The notes beneath the pieces are model-generated. The model did not search any database. It had not been told where the DNA came from and saw only the letters and a list, made by a program, of their open reading frames with translations. Shown here piece by piece: positions 1 to 14,048 of a DNA stretch of 64,000 nucleotides (its first letter is position 1; each line of letters opens with the position of its first letter). Source of the DNA: Actinostola sp. cb2023 (Eukaryota > Cnidaria > Anthozoa > Actiniaria > Actinostolidae). Made by a program: the position numbers and the translations under genes. The DNA is taken from the NCBI GenBank assembly GCA_033675265.1, contig JAUJYZ010000781.1:1-64000 (forward strand). The letters run 5' to 3'.

Positions 1-3000
1 GATAGAGATATAATTATTTACTGTTATATATGTAGTTATCCAGCATTAAGAATAAGACTAGCATGGAGTTACAGAACTGAAAATGCAGTGACATTATTGG
101 GTCATACACTGTACGTAGAAAAGGGATGTCAACAAATTCATGATAAATGAATGATATTACTTCCCAATGAAGAACACATTCAAGTGCCTAATACAACAAC
201 GATTTAATGACAATTTAATGACGATTTAATGAACTGAGCAACCCGAAACATTACATTACATGAATTTACTACTGATCTTGTATAGAGTCGTTTTCGTATG
301 AGTAGGAAACCGACGGTACCGTGACACTCAAATGGTTTCCTTTCTTCCTTTCTGAATCAATCAAAAAGCGTGTAGATGCATCTCGTCCAATCAAACTCTT
401 TCAATACGACACGGTACCGTAACTTTCCCACTAATAAGAATATGACTCTAAGTGTGTTGTAACGTGGGTTATTTCTTCTTGACTCTAAGTTCCATTAAAT
501 ACACAGTCAGAATGTTTTGGTTCCTAGTACATCCACATGACCGTATTCCTGCAAACGGCCTATTATATTGTAAAACCAACCTTGCCAACTGGACTGACTG
601 CAAAGTAAGTTCCATCATATCAAAAACAACCTTTTCCTTGCTGCTGTCCAACTCAAACACTTGGAACTCATTCTGCAGCTCTAGGTGACCCAGGTCAGCA
701 ATCAGCATGTCGACAGAGCTGGAATGACGTGGCATGACAACAAGTGGAGCGTTTATTGAAACATTTAGAGAAATACGGCTACCCTGGGAATGGATATTCT
801 CAATCTAAATGCAAACAAAATCATTTCAATGTTATCAGCCATTTTGAACATCTTTAATAAAGGGTTAGTCTAACCTGTGTATAAACGGTCTTTTGCGCTG
901 TTTCCTGGACATACTTGGTTGACTGAGGACTACTTAGTGGTTCTACATAACGCTGTAATATTTAAGGAAATAATAAGTAAATCATAAAACCTGTAATCAT
1001 GACCATTGCTTAATGCAACAATCGAAAGACCCTGGCAAGTGATCTATAATCGACAGCTACATTCTCCTCTAGGCTCTTCAAATTCCAAAGGAGAATTTTG
1101 ATTCTGATAACAACCCACATAAACTATATTTGCACTGACCCCTTCAAATGCTGGTTTGTACAGTTGTGGTGATATGTGTACAGTGTTACATGGTTTGTCT
1201 GGAGATTTAATGTTTACACATGTAATTTCACAATTAATGCAAGGGTTAGCAATCATATAGTCCATTCTGAACATGATTTGATACCATACATATATATACA
1301 GTCATCTCTCTCATCTCTGGATGCCCTTCAAAGCCTGACACCTCTTGAAGACACATTTTGTCCAGTCCCTGTGGCACTAAATTTGCTGTCTCTACGTTGG
1401 ACACCTCACTAAGCCTGACAGCAAAAGGTGGTCATGAGGGGTCCTACTTAGAGAGATGATTGGCTTACCACTTACCATAAGTTCATCAATGAATCGATAC
1501 ACAAACACGATGTTTATACGTCCAATGTTCATAACCAATGTGCCGTCAGGATTTATTACTGTACTCTCTGAAGCCAATGGGTGCAATTCCTCTGAGTTAA
1601 AGTACTTGAACTGCAAACCAATGCACATGTGTCAGTTTATAAAAGAATGTAATTTGGCACGATTTATTTAGCATTGTCAAAAAGTGGCAAATGATCAATG
1701 TGCGGGCTACTTCCAGATTAAGGCCTGCAATAACTTGTCAGGAAAAAGCAGAATTGATCAAGGAAAAGCGAAAAAACTCGGAACTGATCACTGATGCTCT
1801 TACCAGATGAGCTACAAGTCCAGACTTCCAGAATTTCCTAGTATATTGTCATATGTCATTTGCCGCGAATTTCCACCTTATTACCCACAACCTCCTTCCA
1901 GTCTGGCCCTGTACATTAATTTCAGCTGGTAAGAGCATCGATGAACAGTTCCGAGGGTCGTGGGTTCGAATCCCATCGGGGTCAGAGATGCTTTCTCTTT
2001 CTCTTCTCGGTCCAGGGCTAACGCTAATAAGCATTTTATGGGTATCTTTATAGCACTTTAACGTTCCCTCAATTTCTAACTGTTTCACTGGAGCTAGGAA
2101 TAAACTATATAAATGGAAGCTACATTGTATGTATATGATATCCAACGAAACCCACCTCCATAAATTTTTGTATAAGAAAGAAATATACGTGTACATGTAC
2201 TCACCTCAAAATCAAACACATTCTCATTTTCAACAGAAATTATCTGAAAAAATGAATAAACACTTTCATCAGCTATAATTAATTTTCCATACTGTCACAA
2301 CACACTTCAAACAATGATCTTCACTATTATATTAAAAGCAGAGAAACATCTACCTTGGGATAGTAGGTATTAGGATTAAGGTCTGTAACTGATAAATCTC
2401 TTTGCCTACAAAGGAAAAGAAAGTTCCACAACATAAGATACTGAACACTCAAAAGGCATTAAAAATAGTTTGATGAAGATAACGACAACTTTTAATTTAG
2501 ACATGTTTCGGCATTAAAAATAGTTCGCAATGGCTGCAGGGGGTGCAAAATAGTGATGTCCAAATCCATTGAATCCAAAATTATGTTCGCGATAGCAGGA
2601 AGTTCAAGAAAACTGAGGTGCAGATAGAGGGGTTCTACTATCAGTATTAAATCAGTATTCAAGCAGTATCAAATTTCTTATGACAGTGAAATACGTACGG
2701 CACGCGGACGTGCCGCGCCGTGACTGTGAAATTTTAGGATTTCGAATGAATCCTTGCCGTGCCATGACAGTGCAATGCAATGCAATGTTATTATTATTAT
2801 TTTGTCTTCAGTCACACGAAATCTACGATGGGTACCAGAGGCCGAGAGAGGACCGGTGTGGAGTACACAAAATCTGCTTTAGTGTATACTATTCTTACGT
2901 TGATTTGATTACCATCCCACCATCCCACATCACAATATCAGCAGCCAGACCTATGATAGATAAATAGTATATTATCACATCACAGTTTGCGTGACCAAAA

Positions 3001-6000
3001 TACGGAGATTTGGTTGAAGATTGGATTGAAGATTGGATTGGAGATTGGATTGGAGATTTGGTTGGAGATTTGATTGGAGATTTGATTGGAGATTTGATTG
3101 GAGGATCACATGATGTGGAGGACTATATGATCTACATTGTACATCAGCCTTACCTCTGATATTAACATTACCAAGTGGCTTATCATCCATACTAAGTACA
3201 ACATCAACCTCCCATAGAGTTGCACCAAGTTTAAAGCTTGTACTCTTTTGTCTAGGTTCTGTTGCAGTACTGGTACTGGTATCTACGATTTCAATTTCAG
3301 GTGGAGGTACTTCCTCATCACTGAAAACAAAAAGTACAGTAAGTACAAGCATGTAATTGGCAGCAATCACTTTGGTAGTGCAGAGCTGGACCCAATTTTC
3401 ACAATTATATTTAATAGTAAAAATGGCACGTCAAAGAAAAGTCTTTGAAGATTGAATATGTCCTCAAACCGATATTTGTTTTACTGCGCATGTTCCTTCA
3501 GACAGAGCGATAAATAAAAGTGGGTCCAGTTCTGGACGACCTGTTTGGTGGCCATTGAAATATTGTTAGAGCCAGCCAACCAAATACTACACTGCCACCG
3601 GATGACTCAATTGGTTGAGTATTGTTCTGTAGTGTGGGAGGTCGTGGGTTCAGTACCTGGCCCGGACCAACACTAAGGGTCTTAAAATAATTGTGGAGAA
3701 GGTGCTGTCTTTTTCTTTCCATCAACAAATTGTTAGACCTATACGTGGCTCAGATGATCACGTAAATGGCAGTCCTGTCTCTCCACACTACTATACACGA
3801 AATACACAATACACCTGAATTGGAGGAATATTAATATGAAGATTTGCACTTTCATAATAAGCGGTGGGAAATATCATCACTTTGTGGTCTCTTCCCATTT
3901 TGGCTTGCTGTCCATGCCTCGTACAAGTGGACTTACCTTGCTGTAAGAGCAAGCACATGCGCCTGGAGATCTATTGTTGCCTTTTGTGGACAGTTGATGT
4001 TTAACTTTCTAAATTTGACATTCGCTGTTTGCTCAACTGAACAGTGTGTAGATTCAAAATCTGGACAAGCAGGGTCAACCTGAAGGAGTAAAGAAAAGTC
4101 AAAGCATTTAGTGTTGAATTTGTCTTACTGTTCCAACAATTGCTCAAACTGTTTGGATAGATAATCTTTGAATGTCCGTGGAGCAGAAAAGTCGGTGTGT
4201 TTTAGTCCATCACTACAGTGTAGCTAGTAATAATAAATAATAATAATAACTGGGTACTTAATTAGCGCATTTCACCGAAGTCTCAATGTGCTTTACAATT
4301 GAGTAACTGAAATGAAATAAATATTAGAACATAAAAACATAAAGTGTTTTAAGAAACCCAACTGGCAAGGAGGAGAACCAGTTGGCTATTTACAAGCATG
4401 GTCGAGAAACTGAATTTGAACTAGGGATTGCCCGGAACAAATACAGTCTCAGCTAGTGGACAGAGAGGGACTCGAACTCTGGGTCACAGATTCTGAGACC
4501 GATGCTCTGACCACTCGACCATGCTGTCTCCTATTGATGTATTATTAGTACGATTGATGGGAGTGGTGATGGTATTTAGCTTGATTCTAATATGAAAAAG
4601 GCTATTTGGGCAAGTATAGTTTATACATGGTTCTAAATGTCTTACCATCTTATAATCTAGAGAAATGAGATCTTCTACTTTTGATGAGGACAGAATGGAT
4701 ATAGGCTGCTGGTCTTGACCTGAAGTTAAATGTCATTTGAAAAAAATAAATGAACAAATAAATATCACTTGTGACTACCACTTGTAGACATTTTAGTAGC
4801 ATGTTAGATACTAATCTCAAAGATTTCAGTACAAATTGTACCATTACCACTGCTGTATGTACATCGAGATTGGCAGATGATCAGTTATTTATCTTACTGC
4901 ATGCAATATTGATAAGACTGACTTTAGATATACAATTTATTAGAAAGACTAGCCATAAAAAGCGACATTTCGTTGTCATCTTTAATACTTTACCTGTATT
5001 TATACAGTCCAACAATCCAATGGTTCCCAAGTCAGCATTTACATTGACAGTCCATGCATCAAGTATTACTGTAGACAATAGCTTTTCTACAGTGAGAACA
5101 AGATAAGGCTTTGTCTGGTTGTCAATGATCACTGGAGAAAATACAACGACCTACAAAAGAAGTACAATAACTTTGTTAGTGGTCATGAACTTCTGTTGAT
5201 GATGATGATGAGACGGATGATAGTATGATAGTTACCTTGTTCACATTCAAATTGCACTTCAGATTGATTTGTTTATCAGATATGTGAGATGACACTTCCT
5301 TTGATCGTTCTTGCAACACTAAGTAAAAAAATTATTTGAACTCAAAAGAGAGAAAAGAGAAAACAGAATTATTCGTTGAAAACAACCCAATGAAACAACA
5401 AGTGAACACAATCAATAACAACAACGTTAATAGTACATTAGTTGCAGAACAATGACATGGAAAGAACAGGAGTTTCCTGACTGATAAAAAAATGGAATTG
5501 CAATTATTGTTCTTCATGATGTTATTGCTGCGAGCCCCGGCGAGCAGCGACACTAATCTTGACGGAGTCCCTGTGTTGTATGTGACCGTGTGGGGCTTGA
5601 ACACTTGATAAACCGTTCTTCAACTCGATCTGTGGATATCGTGGACGATGATTTTCTGAACATGCACTCGTACCCAGAGCCCACTCGACTTTGGTGATAC
5701 AATATTATGTTCTCCTTGGTTGCATTTTACTTTCACTCAGAAAAGAAAGCGATCGAAGGCTCGACATAGCGACTATTATAAACAGTAAATATTTGGCGAT
5801 ATTGTCTTCCAGCCGTGGTGTACGACGTGTGTACGAAAGTTCGCTGGAAATCGATCGTGCTCTGAGAAGAACTGATAAACAAACGAAAATTAATAGCTGA
5901 TCTTCTACACATCTGTAATCTATGTGTTCAATTCTTATTCATTCATTTGTACAAGTTAATTTAATGGAGCAGAAGCCATCAAAGTTCGTTCTACGATGAC

Positions 6001-6641
6001 GGCAAATTCCAGTTTATTTCATGTTATACTTCACCAAGAGAAAGCTGGACTAAAATACTACTCTGCATCAATCTTCTCCCTTATATTCTTCAGCTTAGTA
6101 CGTACTAATATTCAAGACTGGCTTTTGATTAAATGTGATGACAAGGAAGCGAAATAAATGCATGTTTTATCACTTGGCAGAATTCGAAAGCCAGGAAGCC
6201 CAAACATATAAGTGAACTGGTATCTCATGTCATAATATCATTTGCTGAAATGTAGAATGACTGTACTGTGCAGTTACATTTTAACCTGCAAATAATTCAA
6301 CTCGCAGCACTTCACTTTCTATTAGAAATGACTAGTTTATCACTATTTTATTATTTGTTTGACTGAACAACTTGACATTACCACTTCCAACTCGCTGTCT
6401 TATTCCTTGCATTGTTTCTTCGTGTATTGTTGAACTAGATTCTGAAGCCTGGGGTGGAGATTCCAACTCTAAATAGTATTTAAAAAATATGTAAAGCAAC
6501 ATGCACTAGTATAAGTGGTAGCCCATGTTCATATATTTATCTATATATATACCATATTTATTTAATTTTCATTTTGTCTTACGTTTTATACATGAGCCTC
6601 TGGCTCGGATATAAGGGTATAATAAATAAATAAATAAATAA

Positions 6642-6674
<33 letters not shown>

Positions 6675-9600
6675 CTGACTGATTGATTGATTGATTCATG
6701 TTCCGTAGGTTCCTGAAAGGTCAAATAATGGTAATCCTGGATTACACAAGTAAAATAATTATTCAATTTAATCATAGAATGTGACAAATTGGCCTTTCAG
6801 GAACCATGGGCAGGTTGTGCCTCAACAACTAACATTGATTTAAATCAAGCTGAATATTGTGTAAAGCGCCATTGAGCTACCAGAAATGGCACTATATAAA
6901 AGTTTATTATTTTTAGGGTTTCCTTCAACATCAACAAATATGTGGTATTATGTACCTTCTTTTCCTTCTAAAAGATTCTTGTTCAGCACTGTCATCAGGA
7001 GTTTGAAATCAGGAACGGCTAAGTTTATCTACAACAAAGCAATAAATGGTCTATTAGACAAACGACAGTTTGCAAAGAAGTCTTTTTACTAAACATGTTT
7101 CGGCACTTCGAATGCCATCATGTACATAAAGGGTAGTGTTCTCTGGAAATCAGACAGAAATGCCTAAAGTTACTGTAGGACTGTAGTAAAAGTTAGTTAG
7201 AGAGATGCATCTCATCCAATCAAACTCTTTTAATACGGCACGGCACTGTAACATTCCCACTCATACGAAAACGACTCTACTGATATGGTTTACCTGTAAA
7301 AGTGGAAGTACTGCATCTATTTCAATGAGTGGAAGGTTGGAATCAGTTTCTTGCAGTGTTCTTTTCACAGCGATATCTAGTTTTATTGGTTCTATCAGGT
7401 AATCAGTGGCCATTTTCTTTCCTTCTGACAAACTTAGAACAAAAGTAATAATTCAAGGTGAGGTCTTCAGTCTCAAGCAAAGAAATTCAATTTGCTGGTC
7501 AATCTGGTTCTGTATTTTATACAGACTACGATGACATCTCAATGTATGATGACTGTTTCTTATGAGAATTAATGAAAATACATGTACTTATAGACTAAAA
7601 CAGTAATCAAATGAAGGACTTTGTCATCAAAAAGGTGTCTCAATGAGGAAGGTTTCTGAAAGGTGAAATTTATCTATTTATATTTACTTTATCATAGTAA
7701 TTTCTAAATATTGCTGTACATCAGAGAAAATCAAATAAGTAATAAGTAATAGTAAGCAATAAATCAAACACGAGGAGTGTTTCATCCGATATTCTCAAAC
7801 CATTAATAATTATTGGAGAAATTCACCAAATGTTATGCGAATTGAGACCACATATCCAAACCTCCTTCACGGTAGTGATTTTCTTTAATTTGTCCTGATG
7901 AATTATTAATACATTTGAGAACACTAATTGACAAACTGTTCTTCTCACCAGTGAATTTCAAAAGAATTCAGTGAAACTTCCATGAAGTCCGTAAGAACAC
8001 CATCTTTATTCTTATTGATCGCATTAGTAATATCTAATCTACCAAGTTCTGCAACCAGCATGTCTTGGGAAAACGAGTGACCAGGTATTATAAGCCAGGG
8101 AGCATGTACACTTATGTTAAGGCCAATCTTTGAACCACTCTCTTGTATGTTCTGTGCCTATAGAAAATTATTCCAGGAAGAAGTTTCAAAACAATATTGT
8201 AGATAAACTTTCGGTGTATTACTCAAAACTTTAGTACTGGCATTAGTTAATTTAAGGACAAGGTATTAAAAGTCCTTCAATCTAATTATTTACCCTCGAC
8301 TGAGGGGCAATAGAGTACTAAAGTGTGACGTCACGAAACAATTAATTTTGCTTTTATAAATTTTTGATTTCCAGTTCAGATAGAATATCATGAAAGAAGT
8401 TCACACACCAATTTTTATGACAATCGGTTAAATAGCGGTCAAGATATGGCCAGTTGAATATATAATTTGCCTTAACAAATCACTGTATTTTCGGCTCCGT
8501 TCTTAACTTTAGGAACGGAGCCGAAAATACAGTAAGCTACTTGTAGCCTCTTCTTACGGCGTTTTATCCGAGGATTGGTTCCGAGTATATTGGGTTACCT
8601 GTGGTGGAGGTTAATTAACCGCGGGGGACTAAGGCGAGGGGGAGGAACGCCGAAAAGTAGAGGCTACGGACATCTTTGTAAAAATTTGAATCAAGCATGA
8701 AATCTGATAACCCTGTAAAATGCCGATCGCTCCGCCTCTTGATGACGTATGTGATAAACGTGTTTATTTACATCGGTATTAATCCTCTGTCCATATCTTT
8801 ATCTTTATCTTTATCTTTATATATTAGCGCTCCCATTGATATCAGTACGTTTTGTTACTGAAGGGAATACCCTGTTTAAATAAAGGTTTTCTTTCATTCT
8901 TCTCGAAGCTCTCACGTTGTTTATTCTACTGTTGTTATTCTATTGCCAAAATTATGTAGTCCGTAAGAGTTTAATATTTTCGAATTCGATAAACTCCTAC
9001 TAAACCGGCCAAGGGAAAAGTCGGCAGGAAATCAAATCCAGAACTGACTATGTTCGACGCCGGCAAATTCACCTTGGAAATTTTAAGACGAATTACATCT
9101 CCACGGAGAATATGATTTATCTTCTCCAAGACATCTTCTTGAAGAGAGAGGGCGACGACATTTAGAGAGAATTCGTTTGACTTTAGTTGTTCTTCCACGA
9201 TACTGTTCAAAGGGCTTATCACTAATAGTTGGATTCATCCGATTCAACGCCAACGGTTATCGATTTAAATCTTCAATACCGTGTTCTTTGGCGCATTCAT
9301 TCAGTAAATCTGTGTATTTCTCTTCAAAATAACCAGCGCTGTACTTTACATGACAACCCGTTGACAGATGACTCCCTTTCAGCCAATCACATTTCCCGTT
9401 GCTGGGCTGACGGGGAATTCAAATTTTTACAAAGATGTCCGTAGCCTCTACTTTTCGGCGTTCCTCCCCCTCGCCTTAGTCCCCCGCGGTTAATTAACCC
9501 CCACCACAGGTAACCCAATATCCTCGGAACCAATATCCTCGGATAAAACGCCGTAAGAAGAGGCTACAAGTAGCTTAAAAATACAGTGATTTGTTAAGGC

Positions 9601-12600
9601 AAATTATATATTCAACTGGCCATATCTTGACCGCTATTTAACCGATTGTCATAAAAATTGGTGTGTGAACTTTTTTCATGATATTCTATCTGATCTGGAA
9701 ATCAAAAATTTATAAAAGCAAAAATTATTTTTTATGACGTCATGACTTTAGTACTCTATACTGCCCCCATGTGCTATCAAGCAGAGCGTGTAGAGTACCG
9801 AAGTGTGACGCCACGAAAAAAATAATTTTCGATTTATCAACTTTCAATAACTTTCCTAACGTTACGAACCAAGCCGAAATTACAGTGATTTGTGGGAGGG
9901 GCTATTTAACCGATTGCTCTCAAATTTGGTATGGAAGCTTCTTTATTGGTGTTCTTTCGAAATCGGGGATCTAAAGTTGATAAAGCGAATGTTATTTTGA
10001 TGACGTCATCACTTCGGTACTCTTTTCTAAGAAAAGCTTTTCACGAGACCGGAAATGACGTGTATTGATATCAAGCAATCAATATACGACGGGATAAACA
10101 ATTTAAAATAATGTGTTGTTACCTGAGTTTTTAATGCTTGTTGTGTTAGATTTTGCGCATATGCAACTGTTTCAGGGCTAACAAGGGCTTGGACGAAGTT
10201 CTGCAAAAGAAGGTAACATGAAAGGATTAATGGATGTGTACTCGTCTAATGATTATTTTTATGATGCCCTATTGTAGATATTGCTAAAATATGCTGGTGG
10301 TAATGAATCACTGTAGTGATGATAGAGTCGTTTTCGTCTTCGGTACGGTTCGTGCCATGCATTCTGATTGGTTGAGCAATGGTTTTGCATGCTGTGATTG
10401 GTTGAATACACTGTAGATGTCTTCGAATTCCGTACCGTAACCACAACTCCGTGCTGCAGGTTTACCACTCATACGAAAATGACACAAATAAGGTGGTGAT
10501 TAGCAGTGTGCTGTTACTTGGAGGCTTTGATAAATATTACATTACAAATTTACCTGTATGTGAGCAGTGAATCCACTAAGGTAAACAAAAGTAAATTTTC
10601 CTATTTTCAAGTCAACTGCCATGTCAAGAGCAAGTGGATCACTGGATTTTCTTTTGTTGTCAAAAAATATCACCTAAAAAAAATAAAAAACAGACATAAA
10701 AGAAAGAATACTCATTCAAGTACTATTCTAACTTCCAATAAAACCTCTGTGTGAAAACGTTTTAAGTATGAGAACAGTAATATGACAGTAAAAGCAAGTT
10801 GGAAGCACTTCGGTCAGGAAGCCCCCTAACTTTTGTACAGTTTATCAACTCGATTTAGTTGTTCGATTCTCTAAATATTAGCAAAACTATTTTAAATAAG
10901 GTTGATAAACAAGATTTTGCTAATATTTAGAGAATCGAACAAGTAAATCAAGTCGATAAACTGTACAAAAGTTGGTGTGTTTGTATGGCAATTCACGGAC
11001 ATTGTCCGAACTTTTTGGTGACGGTAACATGAAGTACACCACGTTAGCTCTAGCGTCGAATCGGTGAATTAGATGCACATCGCAAAAACACGCACAATTT
11101 TTCATTCCGATGCTGCTCGTTCATTTTCAACACTTTTCGATTTATTGTTTTCCAATATCTTGGAATTCGTAGGAATCTTTTGAAGTTGGTACCAATCTCT
11201 TGGATTCGTGGGAATCTTTTGAAGTTAGTGCAAATCACTTGGAATTCGTGGGAATCTTTTGAAGTTAGTGCAAATCTCTTGGAATTGGTGGGAATATTTT
11301 GGTGCCAATCTCTTGGAATTCGTGGGAATCTTTTGAAGTTGGTGCCAATCTCTTGGAATTGGTGGGACTATTTTGGTGCCAATATCTTGGAATTCGTAGG
11401 AATCTTTTGAAGTTGGTACCAATCTCTTGGATTCGTGGGAATCTTTTGAAGTTAGTGCAAATCACTTGGAATTCGTGGGAATCTTTTGAAGTTAGTGCAA
11501 ATCTCTTGGAATTGGTGGGAATATTTTGGTGCCAATCTCTTGGAATTCGTGGGAATCTTTTGAAGTTGGTGCCAATCTCTTGGATTCGTGGGAATCTTTC
11601 GAAGTTCCATGTAGTGTAAATCTTTTGGAATTAGTGGGAATATTTTGAAGTTGGTGTAAATCTCTTGGAATTCGTAGGAATCGTTTGGTGCAAATCTCTT
11701 GGAATTGGTGGGAATCTTTTCCAGTTGGTGCAAATTTACTGGATTTGAAGTTGGTGCAAATTTCTTGGATTTGAAGTTAGTGCAAATCTCTTGGAATTGG
11801 TGGGAATCTTTTGAAGTTGGTGCCAATCTCTTAGAATTCGAAGGAATTCTTTTGAAGTTGGTGCAAATCTCCTGGAATTCGTGGGAATCTTTTGAAGTTG
11901 GTGCCAATCTTTTGGAATTCGAAGGAATCTTTTGAAGTTAGTGCAAATCTCTTGGAATTCGAAGGAATATTTTGAAGTTGTTGCAAATTTCTTGGAAATC
12001 GTGGGAATCTTTAGAAGTTGGTGCAAATCTCTTGGAATTGGTGGGATTATTTTAGTGCAAATCTCTTGGAATTCGTGGGAATCTTTTGAAGTTGGTGCCA
12101 ATCTCTTGGATTCGCGGGAATGTTTTGAAGTTAGTGCAAATCTCTTGGAATTCGTGGGAATATGTTAGTGCAAATCTCTTGGAATTCGTGGGAGTCTTTT
12201 CAAGTTAGTGCCAATCTCTTGGAATTGGTGGGACTATTTTGGTGCCAATACCTTGGAATTCGTAGGAATCTTTTGAAGTTGGTACCAATCTCTTGGATTC
12301 GTGGGAATCTTTTGAAGTTAGTGCAAATCACTTGGAATTCGTGGGAATATTTTGGTGCCAATCTCTTGGAATTCGTGGGAATCTTTTGAAGTTGGTGCCA
12401 ATCTCTTGGAATTGGTGGGACTATTTTGGTGCCAATATCTTGGAATTCGTAGGAATCTTTTGAAGTTGGTACCAATCTCTTGGATTCGTGGGAATCTTTT
12501 GAAGTTAGTGCAAATCACTTGGAATTCGTGGGAATCTTTTGAAGTTAGTGCAAATCTCTTGGAATTGGTAATAATAATAATAATAATAATAATAAGTTCT

Positions 12601-14015
12601 TGTTTAACGCATTAAACTGACGTCTCAATTGGTGGGAATATTTTGGTGCCAATCTCTTGGAATTCGTGGGAATCTTTTGAAGTTGGTGCCAATCTCTTGG
12701 ATTCGTGGGAATCTTTCGAAGTTCCATGTAGTGTAAATCTTTTGGAATTAGTGGGAATATTTTGAAGTTCGTGTAAATCTCTTGGAATTCGTAGGAATCG
12801 TTTGGTGCAAATCTCTTGGAATTGGTGGGAATCTTTTCCAGTTGGTGCAAATTTACTGGATTTGAAGTTGGTGCAAATTTCTTGGATTTGAAGTTAGTAC
12901 AAATCTCTTGGAATTGGTGGGAATCTTTTGAAGTCGGTGAAAATCTCTTGGAATTGGTAGGAATCTTTTGAAGTTAGTGCAAATTTCTTGAAATTGGTGG
13001 GAATCTTTTGAAGTTAGTCCAAATCTCTTGGAATTCGAACAAATATTTGGAAGTTGGTGGAAATCTCTTGGATTTCATGGAAATCTTTTGAAGTTGGTGC
13101 AAACCTCTTGGAATTGGTGGGAATCTTTTGAAGTCGGTGCAAACCTCTTGGAATTGGTGGGAATCATTTTTGGTGAAAATTTATTGGAAATCGAAAGAAT
13201 ATTTGGAAGTTGGTGGAAATCTCTTGGAATTGTTGGGAATCTTTTGAAGTTGGTGCAAATCTCTTGGAATTCGTGGGAATATTTTAGTACAAATCTCTTG
13301 GAATTCGTGGGAATCTTTTCAAGTTAGTGCCAATCTCTTGGAATTGGTGGGACTATTTTGGTGCCAATATCTTGGAATTCGTAGGAATCTTTTGAAGTTG
13401 GTACCAATCTCTTGGATTCGTGGGAATCTTTTGAAGTTAGTGCAAATCTCTTGGAATTCGTGGGAATCTTTTGAAGTTAGTGCAAATCTCTTGGAATTGG
13501 TGGGAATATTTGGGTGCCAATCTCTTGGAATTCGTGGGAATCTTTTGAAGTTGGTGCCAATCTCTTGGATTGGTGGGAATCTTTCGAAGTTCCATGTAGT
13601 GTAAATCTTTTGGAATTAGTGGGAATATTTTGAAGTTGGTGTAAATCTCTTGGAATTCGTAGGAATCGTTTGGTGCAAATCTCTGGGAATTGGTGGGAAT
13701 CTTTTCCAGTTGGTGCAAATTTACTGGATTTGAAGTTGGTGCAAATTTCTTGGATTTGAAGTTAGTGCAAATCTCTTGGAATTGGTGGGAATCTTTTGAA
13801 GTCGGTGAAAATCTCTTGGAATTCGTGGGAATCTTTTGAAGTTGGTGCCAATCTCTTGGAATTGGTGGGACTATTTTGGTGCCAATATCTTGGAATTCGT
13901 AGGAATCTTTTGAAGTTGGTACCAATCTCTTGGATTCGTGGGAATCTTTTGAAGTTAGTGCAAATCACTTGGAATTCGTGGGAATCTTTTGAAGTTAGTG
14001 CAAATCTCTTGGAAT

Positions 14016-14048
<33 letters not shown>

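Larger units (their letters stand above)
8311..9758. mobile_element. MITE family B (palindromic), interrupted by a Mutator-like element
   Basis: Termini TAGAGTACTAAAG / CTTTAGTACTCTA with a CRE-like TGACGTCA just inside each end. The arms are mutual inverted repeats, so the intact element would be a ~395 bp hairpin. It is split at 8532/9578 by the element at 8533-9577. Solitary copies at 27548-27783 and, diverged, 9791-10024. Confidence 0.85.

Noticed and set aside
1920..1990. Possible tRNA gene
   Set aside because: B box present but no full cloverleaf; the A-box region and tail match a SINE pattern.
4455..4531. Possible tRNA-Leu or tRNA-Ser gene on the minus strand
   Set aside because: Head continues into a SINE body ending in (TTA)n, and its tail recurs elsewhere.
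8971..9222. VPS13 exon or transposase fragment
   Set aside because: Inside a MULE bounded by a 9 bp duplication; not needed by the VPS13 phases and no transposase motif seen.
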